A stretch of DNA of 64,000 nucleotides from Lingula anatina (lineage: Eukaryota; Brachiopoda; Lingulata; Lingulida; Lingulidae), in assembly GCF_001039355.2 (NCBI RefSeq), contig NW_019774436.1, positions 159,339 through 223,338 of the forward strand, in the 5' to 3' direction. Shown here piece after piece: positions 13,421 through 25,560 of the stretch (positions are counted from its first letter, which is position 1; each line of letters starts with the position of its first letter). The notes under the pieces were generated by a model. The model was not told the DNA's origin. It made no database searches and saw only the letters and a list, made by a program, of their open reading frames with translations. The position numbers and the translations under genes are program-made.

Positions 13421-16400
13421 TTAGACTGCGTTGTTGATCCTGTTTCTGTGCCGTGGGAACACCATGAAGTAAAAGTGAATAAGCAGGCACTTGACGGGCT
13501 GGAAAATGATGAAATCCTCCAGTATGGCCAAACCAACCAGTAGCAGCCAGTGGTAGAGACTTTCGTCTTCAAATGACATGCCATAAATGGCAGTGACGAA
13601 AAATGACACAGCAATGGAACAAATCAAAAGTGCAAAGATGATGTATTTCACCCAGTGTGGAAGTAGTTTCTTAAATTCTCCCTTAACCATCATCTCTACA
13701 TGCAGGAGTTCCTTATCATTCAAAGGTCTTGCTTCTTTATTTGGCTGTTTTAAAACTGGATATTCATGATCTGGAAAAAAAAATTAACCTTGAAATCATA
13801 GGACTGAATGACTCACATTTTGCATTCCCAAATCACTTAGAAAAAAAAAAAAAAAAAAAAGACTGACTGAATAACAGAACTCTGCTTTTTTTTTACATGT
13901 AGTATAATCTTTCATGACTACATGATGGATAAAATAGAAATAAAAAAACTGAGAACTACCTTCTTTTCCTACATCAACACTGACATCGAGAGCAACGTAT
14001 TCTTCTGAAATGATAGAGTAGTTTTTAAGTATAACAACAAGTGGTAAAGAGAACTCTCAAATATGAATGCTATTTGATTTCTTGTGCTTCAAATCTCTTC
14101 ACTCTAGAGCAACTACAATATACATTATTAATATAAAAACTACTACTGGCAATAATTATTCTTTTCAAAATCATAGCAAAAAAGCCAATACCTTGTTTAA
14201 TATCCATGTCAATGACCACATCTTTGGATCCTGATGGCATGAAAGGAGCAATTTTACAGGCAGATAAGACAGCTTTGTTTCCGTGCATTTCCTCAAAGCG
14301 ATCTACCTGTGGCAAAGATGTGCTTAATTTCTTGCACGGCATGGCCTTGTTAGCCTCTGACAGGGATCTAACTACAGAGTCAAGGCTTCTGCTCCTTCCT
14401 TCTTCTGAAATGATAGGGTAATTTTGAAGTACAACGACAAAATTTTAAGAGAACTTTCAAATATGAATATTCATTGATTCTGCGGGCTTCAAATCTCTTC
14501 ACTTTATGAGATGCAACAACTTATATCATAAATATCAGAACTATTTATTGGCAATACTTATAATTATTTTCAATATTACAACAAAAAAGCCAATACCTTG
14601 TTTCATATCAATGACCACATCTTGGGCTCCTGATGGCATGAAAGGAGCAATTTTACAGGCAGATAAGAAAGCTTTGTTTCCGTGCATTTCCTCAAAGCGA
14701 TCTACCTGTGGCAAAGATGTGCTTAATTTCTTGCACGGCATGGCCTTGTTAGCCTCTGACAGCGATCTGACTACAGAGTCAAGGCTTCTGCTCCTCCTTT
14801 TTTTTGCTGAAATGATAGATTAATATTGAAATACAACGACAAAAGGTAAAGAGAACTCTCAAATACGAATGTTCATTGATTTCTTGTGCTTCAAGTCTCT
14901 TTTTCGTTTTATGAGACGCTATATCACATATCATACACTGTAAATAATAAAACTACTTACTGGCAATAATTATCATTCTTTTCAAAATTATAGAAAAAAG
15001 CCAATACCTTGTTTAATATCAATATCAATGACCACATCTTTGGATCCTGATGGCATGAAAGGAGCAATTTTACAGGCAGATAAGACAGCTTTGTTTCCGT
15101 GCATTTCCTCAAAGCGATCTACCTGTGGCAAAGATGTGCTTAATTTCTTGCACGGCATGGCCTTGTTAACCTCTGACAGGGATCTGACTACAGAGTCAAG
15201 GCTTCTGCTTGCCCTCGGTAGTTTAAGGAGTCTTCCATTCTCTGCAGACATGAGGTAAGCATCTTTGAGACTTTCAAGCAAGTTTCTGCAATCTATGAGC
15301 TCTGAAAGTTAAAACAAATGCACATGCATCCATGTCACAGCTTAAAACCCAACAAATTTTTGTTGTATTTAAATGACTAATGCACATAGTCTACTATATA
15401 AAAATCCAATAACACTGATATACGAATTTTTAAAAATGGGGGACTGGGAATAATTATCTTATCATATTTTTGTAAACTTTTTTATTTGGGAAATATTTTG
15501 CTACATGGGCCATTCTGAAGTGTATCTGTGGGTCTTTGATTGATCTTTTGCAATATTTCCTATAACCTTAGAAAAAGGTTCAGGGAAGGGGCGGGGGATA
15601 TTGCCTTCTTCATCCACTTATGCAAAAATCTTTCATTTTTTGAAAATTAGATTACCCTTTGCTATAACATGGTCATCTCCTAATGCAGTATTCAGTGCAT
15701 CAGGAGTGGTATTCAGTGTTATTATTACCTCCACCAAGGAGGTTATGTTTTCACCCCTGTTTGTCTTTTTGTTTGTTTGTCTGTCATCAACATAACTCAA
15801 TAAGTTATGGACCGATTTTGATGAAATTTTCAGGAACTGTCAGAAGTGGGCCAAGGAACAGATGATTAGTTTTTGGTGGTGATCTGGATCAATAATCAAT
15901 CAATAGTAATAAAAAATTGCTGCCTTGGTGGAGGTCTGCCCTCTCGGAGTGCTTTTCTAGTTCAATTTATAAAATTTGACACAAAATTAAAGCTGTTGTT
16001 CCTTACCTTTGTGAACTGCTATGACATCCCCTAATGCAATGGAGGAAACATCTGACTCATTGGAGGAAGCTGGACTCCCATCCTGAAAAAATCAAGAGAA
16101 CCAAATCAGTAATTATCTTTTCATCAACCATTTTTCAAAGTGTGTAGTATTTTTTGTTAAGCACGATGTTACGCATTTCTGTATAACAACTGTTTAATTT
16201 TGCTTGATTATTCCCATTCAATATCTAGTTTTAATTTTTGCAGGAATAATTGTAATTTATTCTGACAAAAAGAGTACAATAGTAATTTTCAAATTAGTTA
16301 TATTGTTCTTTTTTTTAATTATTTAATTCATTTTCATTGTTTTAACAATTAACATAACAATTATTCTAACCTCATATGGAAGCTCATGTTCTTTGAGGGG

Positions 16401-19400
16401 TAATCCCAGCATTTGTACAGCCTTCTAAAATACAATGTCAATTTCTTACAAATACAAAGCAATTTATTTACAGAGCTGATCAAACTCATTATAATTTTCA
16501 TAGAATTTTAAAAGTTGATATATCATGATTTAGTCAAACCACAAATCTCTCAAAGTTTTTATCCAGTAGATGAACAACAATAGTCCAAATAAAAGCGCAT
16601 GGTCAATATTTGGCACAATTTGCATTTAATTGTGTTTGGTTGATAATAGTTACCTTCATTAAAGAAGCAGCAACATTTCTGGCGACTGTCTCAGAATAAT
16701 TCAAAATTGATTCCTTTAATTCCTGTTCCTTTACAAACACATCCCCGAAGTTGTTCAGAGCCAAGAAGCCTAGCTGTACTGTCTCCTTGCATGCCTCCCA
16801 GCTGAAAAATCCATTTGGTTATTTAGTATTAAAAGTAGCTTTCATTAACATCATTTCCCTTATAATGCTAAATCTATTTCAATAGATAGATATTTTTATA
16901 TGGATATATATTTGAACGTTCATTATGGCATTGACATTTTTTGCAGAGAAAACAAAAGGCTCACTTGTCATTATAAAATGCTTTGACATCCTTATGCAGA
17001 AGATCTTGGGCAAGTCTAATAGCTTGTTCTTTATCATGGCAGGCTTGATCCTGAATTTGTCCATCACACTGGTGTAGAATGGCATGATGAGCTCTAATGA
17101 TGGCATTAAAAACAAGTGCATCCAGGTAATGGTAAGTAAATGCCTGCAATAATTGAAAAAAAAAGATGATGTAAAAAGCAAACACACACACACATAGGTA
17201 CATGTATATGCAAAGAAAGCAAAATGGTTATTAAAAGACATTGAGATATCAGTCCATCATCAACTTCATTTTGTATTCTAAATAAAGTACATAAGCCATT
17301 TCTCCCCATGTGAAGCTTCTTTTATGATCTTCTCCATTTTTTTGATGAGTTGGTGTACTATACCTCTATTATCATTTGATTCTTGTCATTTCTGATATCA
17401 ATCACTTCTTTCTCCATAAGCTGCAGTACTTGGCCAACGATTGTATGTGTAGATGGAATGTCATGGTGTAAGCATTGCCCTGATTGTTGACTCTCAGTTT
17501 CTTCATTCTAGAAATGATAAAGGATTCAACCTCATTGACCATATAAAAAAATCCCCCCTTTTGATCTTAAACTGAAATCAGTAAAATGCCCAGAGCTACT
17601 CACTCATTCAGAGACTGACTGGTAAACTTATCATGCGTTTGATATCTTTATAAATATCTTTAAGGAAAGGCAAAACTTACTGTCAGCAGGCATGTGGAAG
17701 GGCTCTGACTACACAGTCTGTCAGCATCTAACTTGGTGGAGGTAATCTGCAGAAGACTCTCAACCAGTTCATTTGAAAACTCTTTCATAGCCATCTGGCT
17801 GACATCAGTGGCAATGTCACACATATCATCAAATGAGCCTAAAAGACCATGGGCGGTACCTTGGGCCAAATCCTTCACTGACTCAGCTGTAATGTCATCT
17901 GGTATGATTAGAAGCATCTTGAAAACATTCAAACCAGCATCTGGGTCATTAGCTATCATTTTGGAGATCAATTCACCCAGAGATAAATTGGGTCTGGTGC
18001 CAGCAATTATATTCTGAACACTACTCTGAGCTGTATATCCTGATGCCGTCAAGTTTGTCAGTGATGCCTTTTGTCTTGACTTCGACCTAGCTTGCATCAG
18101 TGGAACAGCTTCTTTGAGGTGGTTCACAGAAGCTGATGCAGACAGGTTTGTGAGACTACGACCATACACATAACCAGATTTTGTCTGCCGTGGTTTTAGA
18201 TCTGGAGCAAATTTTCCACTGTGCACTCTAATCTCTTGTGTGACATTCTGAGGCTCACAGATAGGTTGCAAGTGAAGGGCAAGAAGTGACTTGCCAGTTT
18301 GTGCCACTGACTCTACACTTCCCTTGATGTCCTTCTGCCTGTAGTACTCTCCAGTTATATTCAGTTGCAGCTTATTGTCACTCAAGTCATCACCCCATTC
18401 ATTTTCATGGTCAGATAGGTCTTCTGAAATGGTCTTCTTAGTCATCTCCTGGCTCAACCTTCTTACAACAGTATCAAATCCCCTGGTGTCAAACACAGAT
18501 CTGTTCAGCTTCTCAGTTAGAGATATCTTTGGTGCATGCTTATCTGGTTCTTCATTCTGGGACATGTCTTTGTCCTCATCTCCCTCTGCTGTAGGTTTTC
18601 TCTTATTCTGAAGCTGGGTCTTCTGGTAAGTTGTCATGAACTCAAATACTTTTGTTTGCCAGCCTTGGACCCCATATTTGGCAGAGGTCTTGTCCTTCAT
18701 TAGCATGTTGACCATGTCACCAATTAGCTCATTCAGGAACTCAGCAGTTGTCTTCTCAGCATTCCCCAAGGACAAGCCTTTCTCTATGTGATCTTTGTCT
18801 GTTGGATTACTTTTCCTTCTTGTGCTTGGGGCCTTAAATATTGCCAAACATAAAATTGCTGTTGATAGTTCTGATTTCATATTTCTTGCTGGCAACTGCA
18901 TCTCACATGGTGGCTCTTCTGTGCTGTTATCCATGCTTGAAGGCTCTCCTGTACCTGACTCCACTGAGCTCATTTTTGCTGCCCACAAGGGATTGATCTG
19001 CAAAAGCTTGTTGATCCAAATTTGTTGTTCTTCTTGGGGCAGGTCTGTCAGTTTCACATCAGGAAAGTAAGTATCATCTACATGATCATTGTTCTTCTGT
19101 GCCAACCTTGGTATGCCCATGTAATCACATAGAGCACCAGCTGTGTCATAAACAGTGGCTTCTGAGCCATTGGCAGGAGCTGATGCACATCCTAGCTGTA
19201 CAGCCTTCTGATATTTGCAATACCAGTGGATTGGATATGGATCTTTCATTTGCTTCTGGCACAGGAGACAATTTCGCCTTACACCTGCATCTAGCTGTTC
19301 TTGGGTGAGTAAGGCCATCTTATTGGAATGTACCTTAGGTGTCTTTGGCACCTGCTGCTGAGCCTGTTTAGGGGGATCAACTTCATCCAGTTTCTCATCT

Positions 19401-22400
19401 ACCCAAATTGGATTGATTTTAAATAATTCATTGAGCCACATCTCTTGTTCCTTTGGCTCAAGGTCAATCAATCTCTTCTTAGGAAAGGTTGGTACTGTTT
19501 TGTTAATCACTGCTGGATTTGGTAACCTCATATAAGCATACAGAGCATCTGCCTCCTGCTTAAGAGTTGCATCTGGTCCATTGACAGGGGGCTGTGCCAG
19601 TCGGAGCACTATGGCCCTCTCAAACTTGCACACCCAGTGGTATGGGTATGGGTATTTAGACTCGACAGGCTGCTTGCAAATCATGCACTGCCTTTGAACT
19701 CCAGCATCCAAGTCAGACTGTGTGAGGATGACCATTTTTCCTTTTTTAACAACGAGGTCTTGCATCACGTCAGGTTTGTCCACACCTGTGTTGCCCCCAG
19801 TAGCTCCTGATTCAGCAGATTTATGTCCACAATGCTGTGTCCCCTGTGATCTCTTTGATTTTCTCCCATCTTTGCTCTTTTTAGGCAGTCTTTTCCTGTC
19901 AACTGGTGGTCGCTTTGCTTTCAGGTGTTTCTTTTTGATTGGATTCTCTCTAAATTCAAGTGGGGTTTCCTCAAAGACTATACCTTGAGGTAGGGGAATG
20001 TCCTGCAAGGCACCATCTTCTGGCAATGGTACCTCTCCAAAAAGGAGTCCTTCAGGAAGAGGAATATCTCCAAACAGGATGTCATCTGGTGTAATTGGTG
20101 GAAGCTGACTGAGGAAATTTGAAAACTGACTTGCTTCTGCTGGAGAATTTCCCTGAAACATAAAGAGCTGGCATGCCTTTCATTTTTTACACAATCAGTA
20201 GCAACTTAAATATTTTTATGGATCATGCTCATCTATTGACTAACCTTAAGCTATATACACCGTTTATATTTAATAGAGTGAAAAAAATTATTCAGTTGTG
20301 GTAGTCACACAGGGCAGAGATTTTCAAATTTTAAATGATTTAAATTGCTAGAAAACACATCAATATTAACAAGTATACACAAGTAATATACAATTATTTA
20401 TGAAAATAGTACACATACAAATAGTTACTTACCTGCTGTTCGCTGTTTGGATTCCCTGCATCACTGAAACATAATGCACTCATAGGAGTCAATGCATTCA
20501 ATCAACATAGTGTGAAAATGACCTTAATATAAGAATAGATAGTTCACATTAAATCGGGTTTATTTTTTGCTAGCCCCAAAGAGTAAAAGTGTACGAAATG
20601 TCAATGCAGAATTTGAGAGCAAAGTTTATTCCTTACTTTGTGCTATGACTTTGACCATTTTCATCAACATCACTCATGTCACTGGCACTGCTGCTGTTGC
20701 TGGTGTTGTTATTGCCATTTTTGTTACCAATCTTGCTGACAGCAGTGTCTGATTTGGATCTGTAATATAAGTAAGGCGATGCTGTAAACTGACTGTTAGA
20801 ATAATGGTACCAGCTGCTTAACTGAAATTTCCCCACTGTACTAATTGATGCAACACCATAACTTAGCATGATCTGTTGCCTTTGTTTTTGTAAAGCTGAT
20901 AAAAATGGCAGTTTTTCAAAAAATGGTTTTAGAAGTGAAAACTGTTATTTTGAATTCTCCTTAAAAGATCTTCGGTAAATATAAAACTGCAGCAATAGTA
21001 CCTATTTAATGGCAAATCAAATGTTGTCTCTACATCAGTTCGACTCAAGCGCTGTAAGTTGAGCTTCTTCCCTATCATTTCTGTTTTGGACAATTTGAGA
21101 GCATGTGTGGTTGCAAACATAGTGTTACGTCGTTTCCCACTGCTTGCTTGCGTGCTCTCTCATGATCACATTATTCTACCAACACTAGCATTTATAAAGA
21201 ACATTTCATGCTGTTTCTTCATACACAGACTTAACATCAAAGAATGTATACCTTGCCATGTTGCATAGGAATTGTGTACATTGGATTCCCTCTAAATTTT
21301 CCTCATCCTCATGATGTACATAGCATCCGGTATAAGCTTGAGAGAATAGGAATTTCTTATCATGAATGTGGCTGTGTGCAAGATCTATGCTACTATCTAT
21401 GGCTTGCAAACGATTCCTTTCTGTTGTCCGTAGTCTTTCTGGAATCAAAGAAGTGCTCACACCTAAGTCATATTCTACTTAAATTCTTTTTTATAATTGA
21501 TTATATAAATTACAGACAACAATATACATATTACTTTTTGTTATTTGAAGCAATAAAAAAAAAGTTATCCAAGCCAGCAAACCATCAAACCTCTTGTACA
21601 TACAAGATAAATATATATTTACAACCAGGATTTTAAGACCTCTTCAAAAATGCAGTGACATTTTTGTACACTTTTATAGTTACCTTGGTGTGCTTGAAAT
21701 GCAGACACTCTATCAAAGATGTTAGCACACAATTTCTTTGACTTCATATTTCCAAGGAATATTTCACAGACGCAGTTGGCAATACAGATGGCTGCATTCA
21801 CAACAAACGTTATGAGAAAAGTGTTGGCTGAGAAATGTAGGGCAAATTGGTGACTGCCAACTGTGATGAGTGCCGTCTCCATCAGTACATTTCCAAGTAG
21901 GAAGTTTCCAACACTTGAAAAGAGGAGCAAAAGGGTGGCTGGTCTGGAAAGCACCTCAGCATGTTCTTGTCCACCACCAAACACAGGATAAATCCATGTG
22001 TGGTACCTTATGATTATTCTGAGTAGAGTACTCCACATTAAGCTGCAACAAAAAAAAAAAAAAATTAACTGTGAAAATTTGATAAGCACAAATATACTTG
22101 ACAGAGAGTTGTTAAGAGATACATATATTTGATAAATTTTGCCAAGACGGATAATATTAAAGGAATGTTCCCTTCAAGCAATAATTATATACAAAATATC
22201 TAGAAAAAAGAATATCCAGCTAGAATGGGGTAAAAGATTTTTAAGTCTGTCATTTTGCTACTCACTTATAAGCACGGCCAACATCAGTTAAAGGAAGAGT
22301 ATGGGTTTGAGCAGCCCCATTAAGTTTTGGTTTCAGCCACTTATCAATGGCAAAATACCACTCTCTGTCAGCCCAAGGGTCAGACACAGTCAGATCAGTC

Positions 22401-25400
22401 AAATGCCTAAAAAAGCAGTCATTGTTTATTATCACTGATTTTATATTATCCTTTAAATTATATTTTCAACTCTTATGAATCACAAACACTTTAAATCACA
22501 TCTAAAACTGAAACAGTAAGGGGATATTGTGATATTCACCATTTTGCCTTAACACCATGTCCATTCAAAGTTACCAGGACGTGTGTAAGTTCTCCAAGGG
22601 GAGCTGGAAAAAAAGAAAAATGCTTGATGCTTTGGACTGTTGAAGAATATTGCACCAGTTATGTTAATTTGGCTTGCATATTGCTAAAACATACAAGACA
22701 AAAATAAGATAAAAAATGCAGGCTCACAAATACGAAAGAAATACCAATTAAATTTGTTTGTATGAAAAGTTTCAAGGGCTGAAAAAAAACTTTAATCTGA
22801 AAATTACACTTGGGAGTGGTATTTTGAATGAATAAATAATATCAAGTCTCTTTTTGGTGCTCTGTAAGTGGTTAAACAAACCTTTGGTGTAAACAAGGAG
22901 CATAGCCTCCTTTCCTCGAGACAAAACTTCCTGATCATTCCTTGGCAATAGATATTCTGGTGAGGATGAGCTGTTAGAAAACAGTTGCACCTTGATTTGA
23001 GCATTAGTCCCAGCATCTAGACATATGGAAATAATTCTTTTAACTAAATCTAACCAGAAATTCCCTTTGATTCATAAATTCTCATCAAAGCTCTCTGCTG
23101 TTTAACATATTCACTTTTTTTTTAATATATATAGAACGTTAAATAATCTTTCAATCAATAATTTATATGTTTTTGTATTTGTTTTAGTATACGGATTTGG
23201 GCATTAATTACATACATACATCGTTTAAAGCTTGTCCTCACTGTTATTATGTATGCATAAAAACCATCTAGTACATATGGGCCAGGGACGATCTTGGACT
23301 GAAAATATGTACATACTCATCATTAGTTACAAGGGCAAGATAGTTAAAGGGCGTATTCCCAGAGCTTCTAGATCGATCTATCCCCGCGGGAGTCTCACTA
23401 GATTACTGTCAGATAATCCGGCTTAAATGTCCGTCCCGCCTACTACAAGCTGTAAGGGGGTAATTAACTTTCGTTCCCGCTCGGCTGACAGCTATTTAGC
23501 GTGAACCCCCCAGGGAGTTAGGTCGATCTAAAGTAGATCGATCTAATCTCTGAAAATGGGGTCAAAGACACCATCATCACCATGAAATTCTATGTTCATT
23601 TATAAACCAGATTCTATTGCTAATTATATCTTTTCAAAACTACACACTGACTTTTCTCCATGCACAAGTATATTTTCCAAGCACCACAAGTTAAATATTG
23701 ACACAAGACACATTCCAAAGGTTACAGGAGGTAACTCACACCATAAGAAGAATATAATAAATAATAATATAAGATAAAATAAATACTTTTCCCTTCCTTC
23801 CAACAAAAAGAGCTGCAGAACAGCAGATAAAAAACACCACAACAACACCCAGTATGAAATGGATCTTGTAACCAAGAGATATAAAAGATGGAGGAGGAAC
23901 ATAAAGGTGAGCAGAACCAAGCAGTCGGCTATCCACTGCCATCCCAAGCTTTGGAGGCATCAAAACTAAAATAAAGGAGAAACAGAAAGAAAGAAAAATA
24001 GATATAAATAAATAATGAAAAAAAAAAGAAAGAAAAAGAAAGAAATGCAGAAAGAAAAAAACTGGTTGATAAAAAAAAGATATGCATCTAAGCCTATTAT
24101 GAAGCTAGCATAAAACAACAAGAAAAAGGAATAAAAACTTACAGAACAGTGAAATGCAGGTCAAAAACTTTAAAAAGATAAAAAAAAAAAATTGGCCTTC
24201 AAATGTAAAGAATCAACTAAAATTTTCGCTAAATTCATGGCTTACTTCTAGGTTTCACTGGTGGCATTTTGATCCCCTCCACTACAGGTATACCATTTGT
24301 CCTGGGAAGTCTGACCCTTTTCCAGACACGAGATGTAGTTGGTTTAGGCAAGGATAAGGCATGCTTTTTCACTCTTTTCCTTACTGAACCATTGTGGGTT
24401 TTAGCACTCTCCTGTGTGGCCCAATGGGATAAGTCCTGTGCATTTGTTTTTATCCAGATTGTGAACTTCTGTACATAACCTTTCATGTCTCCCGCCAGTT
24501 TGTGGATTTCTTCCTTAAAAGCACCTACTACCTCATCAAGAGACATATCATCCCCATGGGCACTTTCAGATGTAAAGTCGTAATTCAATGTGGAAGTGCT
24601 CATGCCTGCTCTGGTGCTCCATATCTGGCTGTCTAGACTGTTAGAAGTTTCTGTGAGCCAACTAAATCCTGAAATGTTTCATTTGTAATTTGCCTATAAT
24701 ACGATTGTACAAGTTATTTCAAGAAAATCCATAAATAAAGATTATATGTTAGCATTTTTATATTGCAGAAATAAATAAAAAATGAATAGCAATGATGTCA
24801 AAATTTTATATATAAAAGGAATATTTTGATTTAAATATTTTCATATTAATTGATGAATTAAAAATGAAAGAAATGTGTAATGTACAACTAGTCTAACCAA
24901 GGTATGGACAAACTTCTGATACATTTCCTTTTTAATAAGAAATTGAAATAAGGTTCAAGAAATTATCCATTGTTAAATTGAGTGTATGCTTTATTACCAT
25001 CTCATACACATATAGTTTCCTTACTTGATAAATTTTTAACAGATTTCCTTTACAGATTATTGGGTGAAAAAGAGAGTCAACATTTAGTCTCACCTCTAAA
25101 TTTCAATGGTTGATGTTTTGACTTTTTCCTTACAGGTTTAAATATTCTTCTGGAAACACTTAAGGTCATTACTTGTTCCACTGTAGTTGGTGTCTCCACT
25201 GATAGCATAAATTTTCTAGCCACTTTCTTTTCACTACTGATGTCCCACTGGTATAGCTGCTGCGAGGCAGATTTAATCCAGTCAGTAGCATTTCTAACCA
25301 AAGAACCAATGGCTCCTACCAGTTTGTAGAATTCAGCTTGGTATTCATAAGAACTTGATGCTGTTTGAGGTGTAGGAGCTTCAGCAGATGTTTCTGTGTC

Positions 25401-25513
25401 TTGTATTGGAGGTAGGTTGTAACTTACAGTGGAAGTACTCATACCCAACATTGTGCGCTCCACTTGGTTGTTCACAAGTTGGGAAATTGTTGTTGGCATA
25501 CCAACCCCTGAAA

Positions 25514-25560
<47 letters not shown>

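Noticed and set aside
23041-23780. Apparent loss of the first PLAT exon in PKD1L-A, perhaps caused by the inserted MITE
   Set aside because: A 79-nt exon at 23298-23220 encodes SKIVPGPYVLDGFYAYIITV and onwards, in the right phase and matching the PKD1L-B exon. The PLAT domain is complete and the MITE only lies in the adjacent intron.
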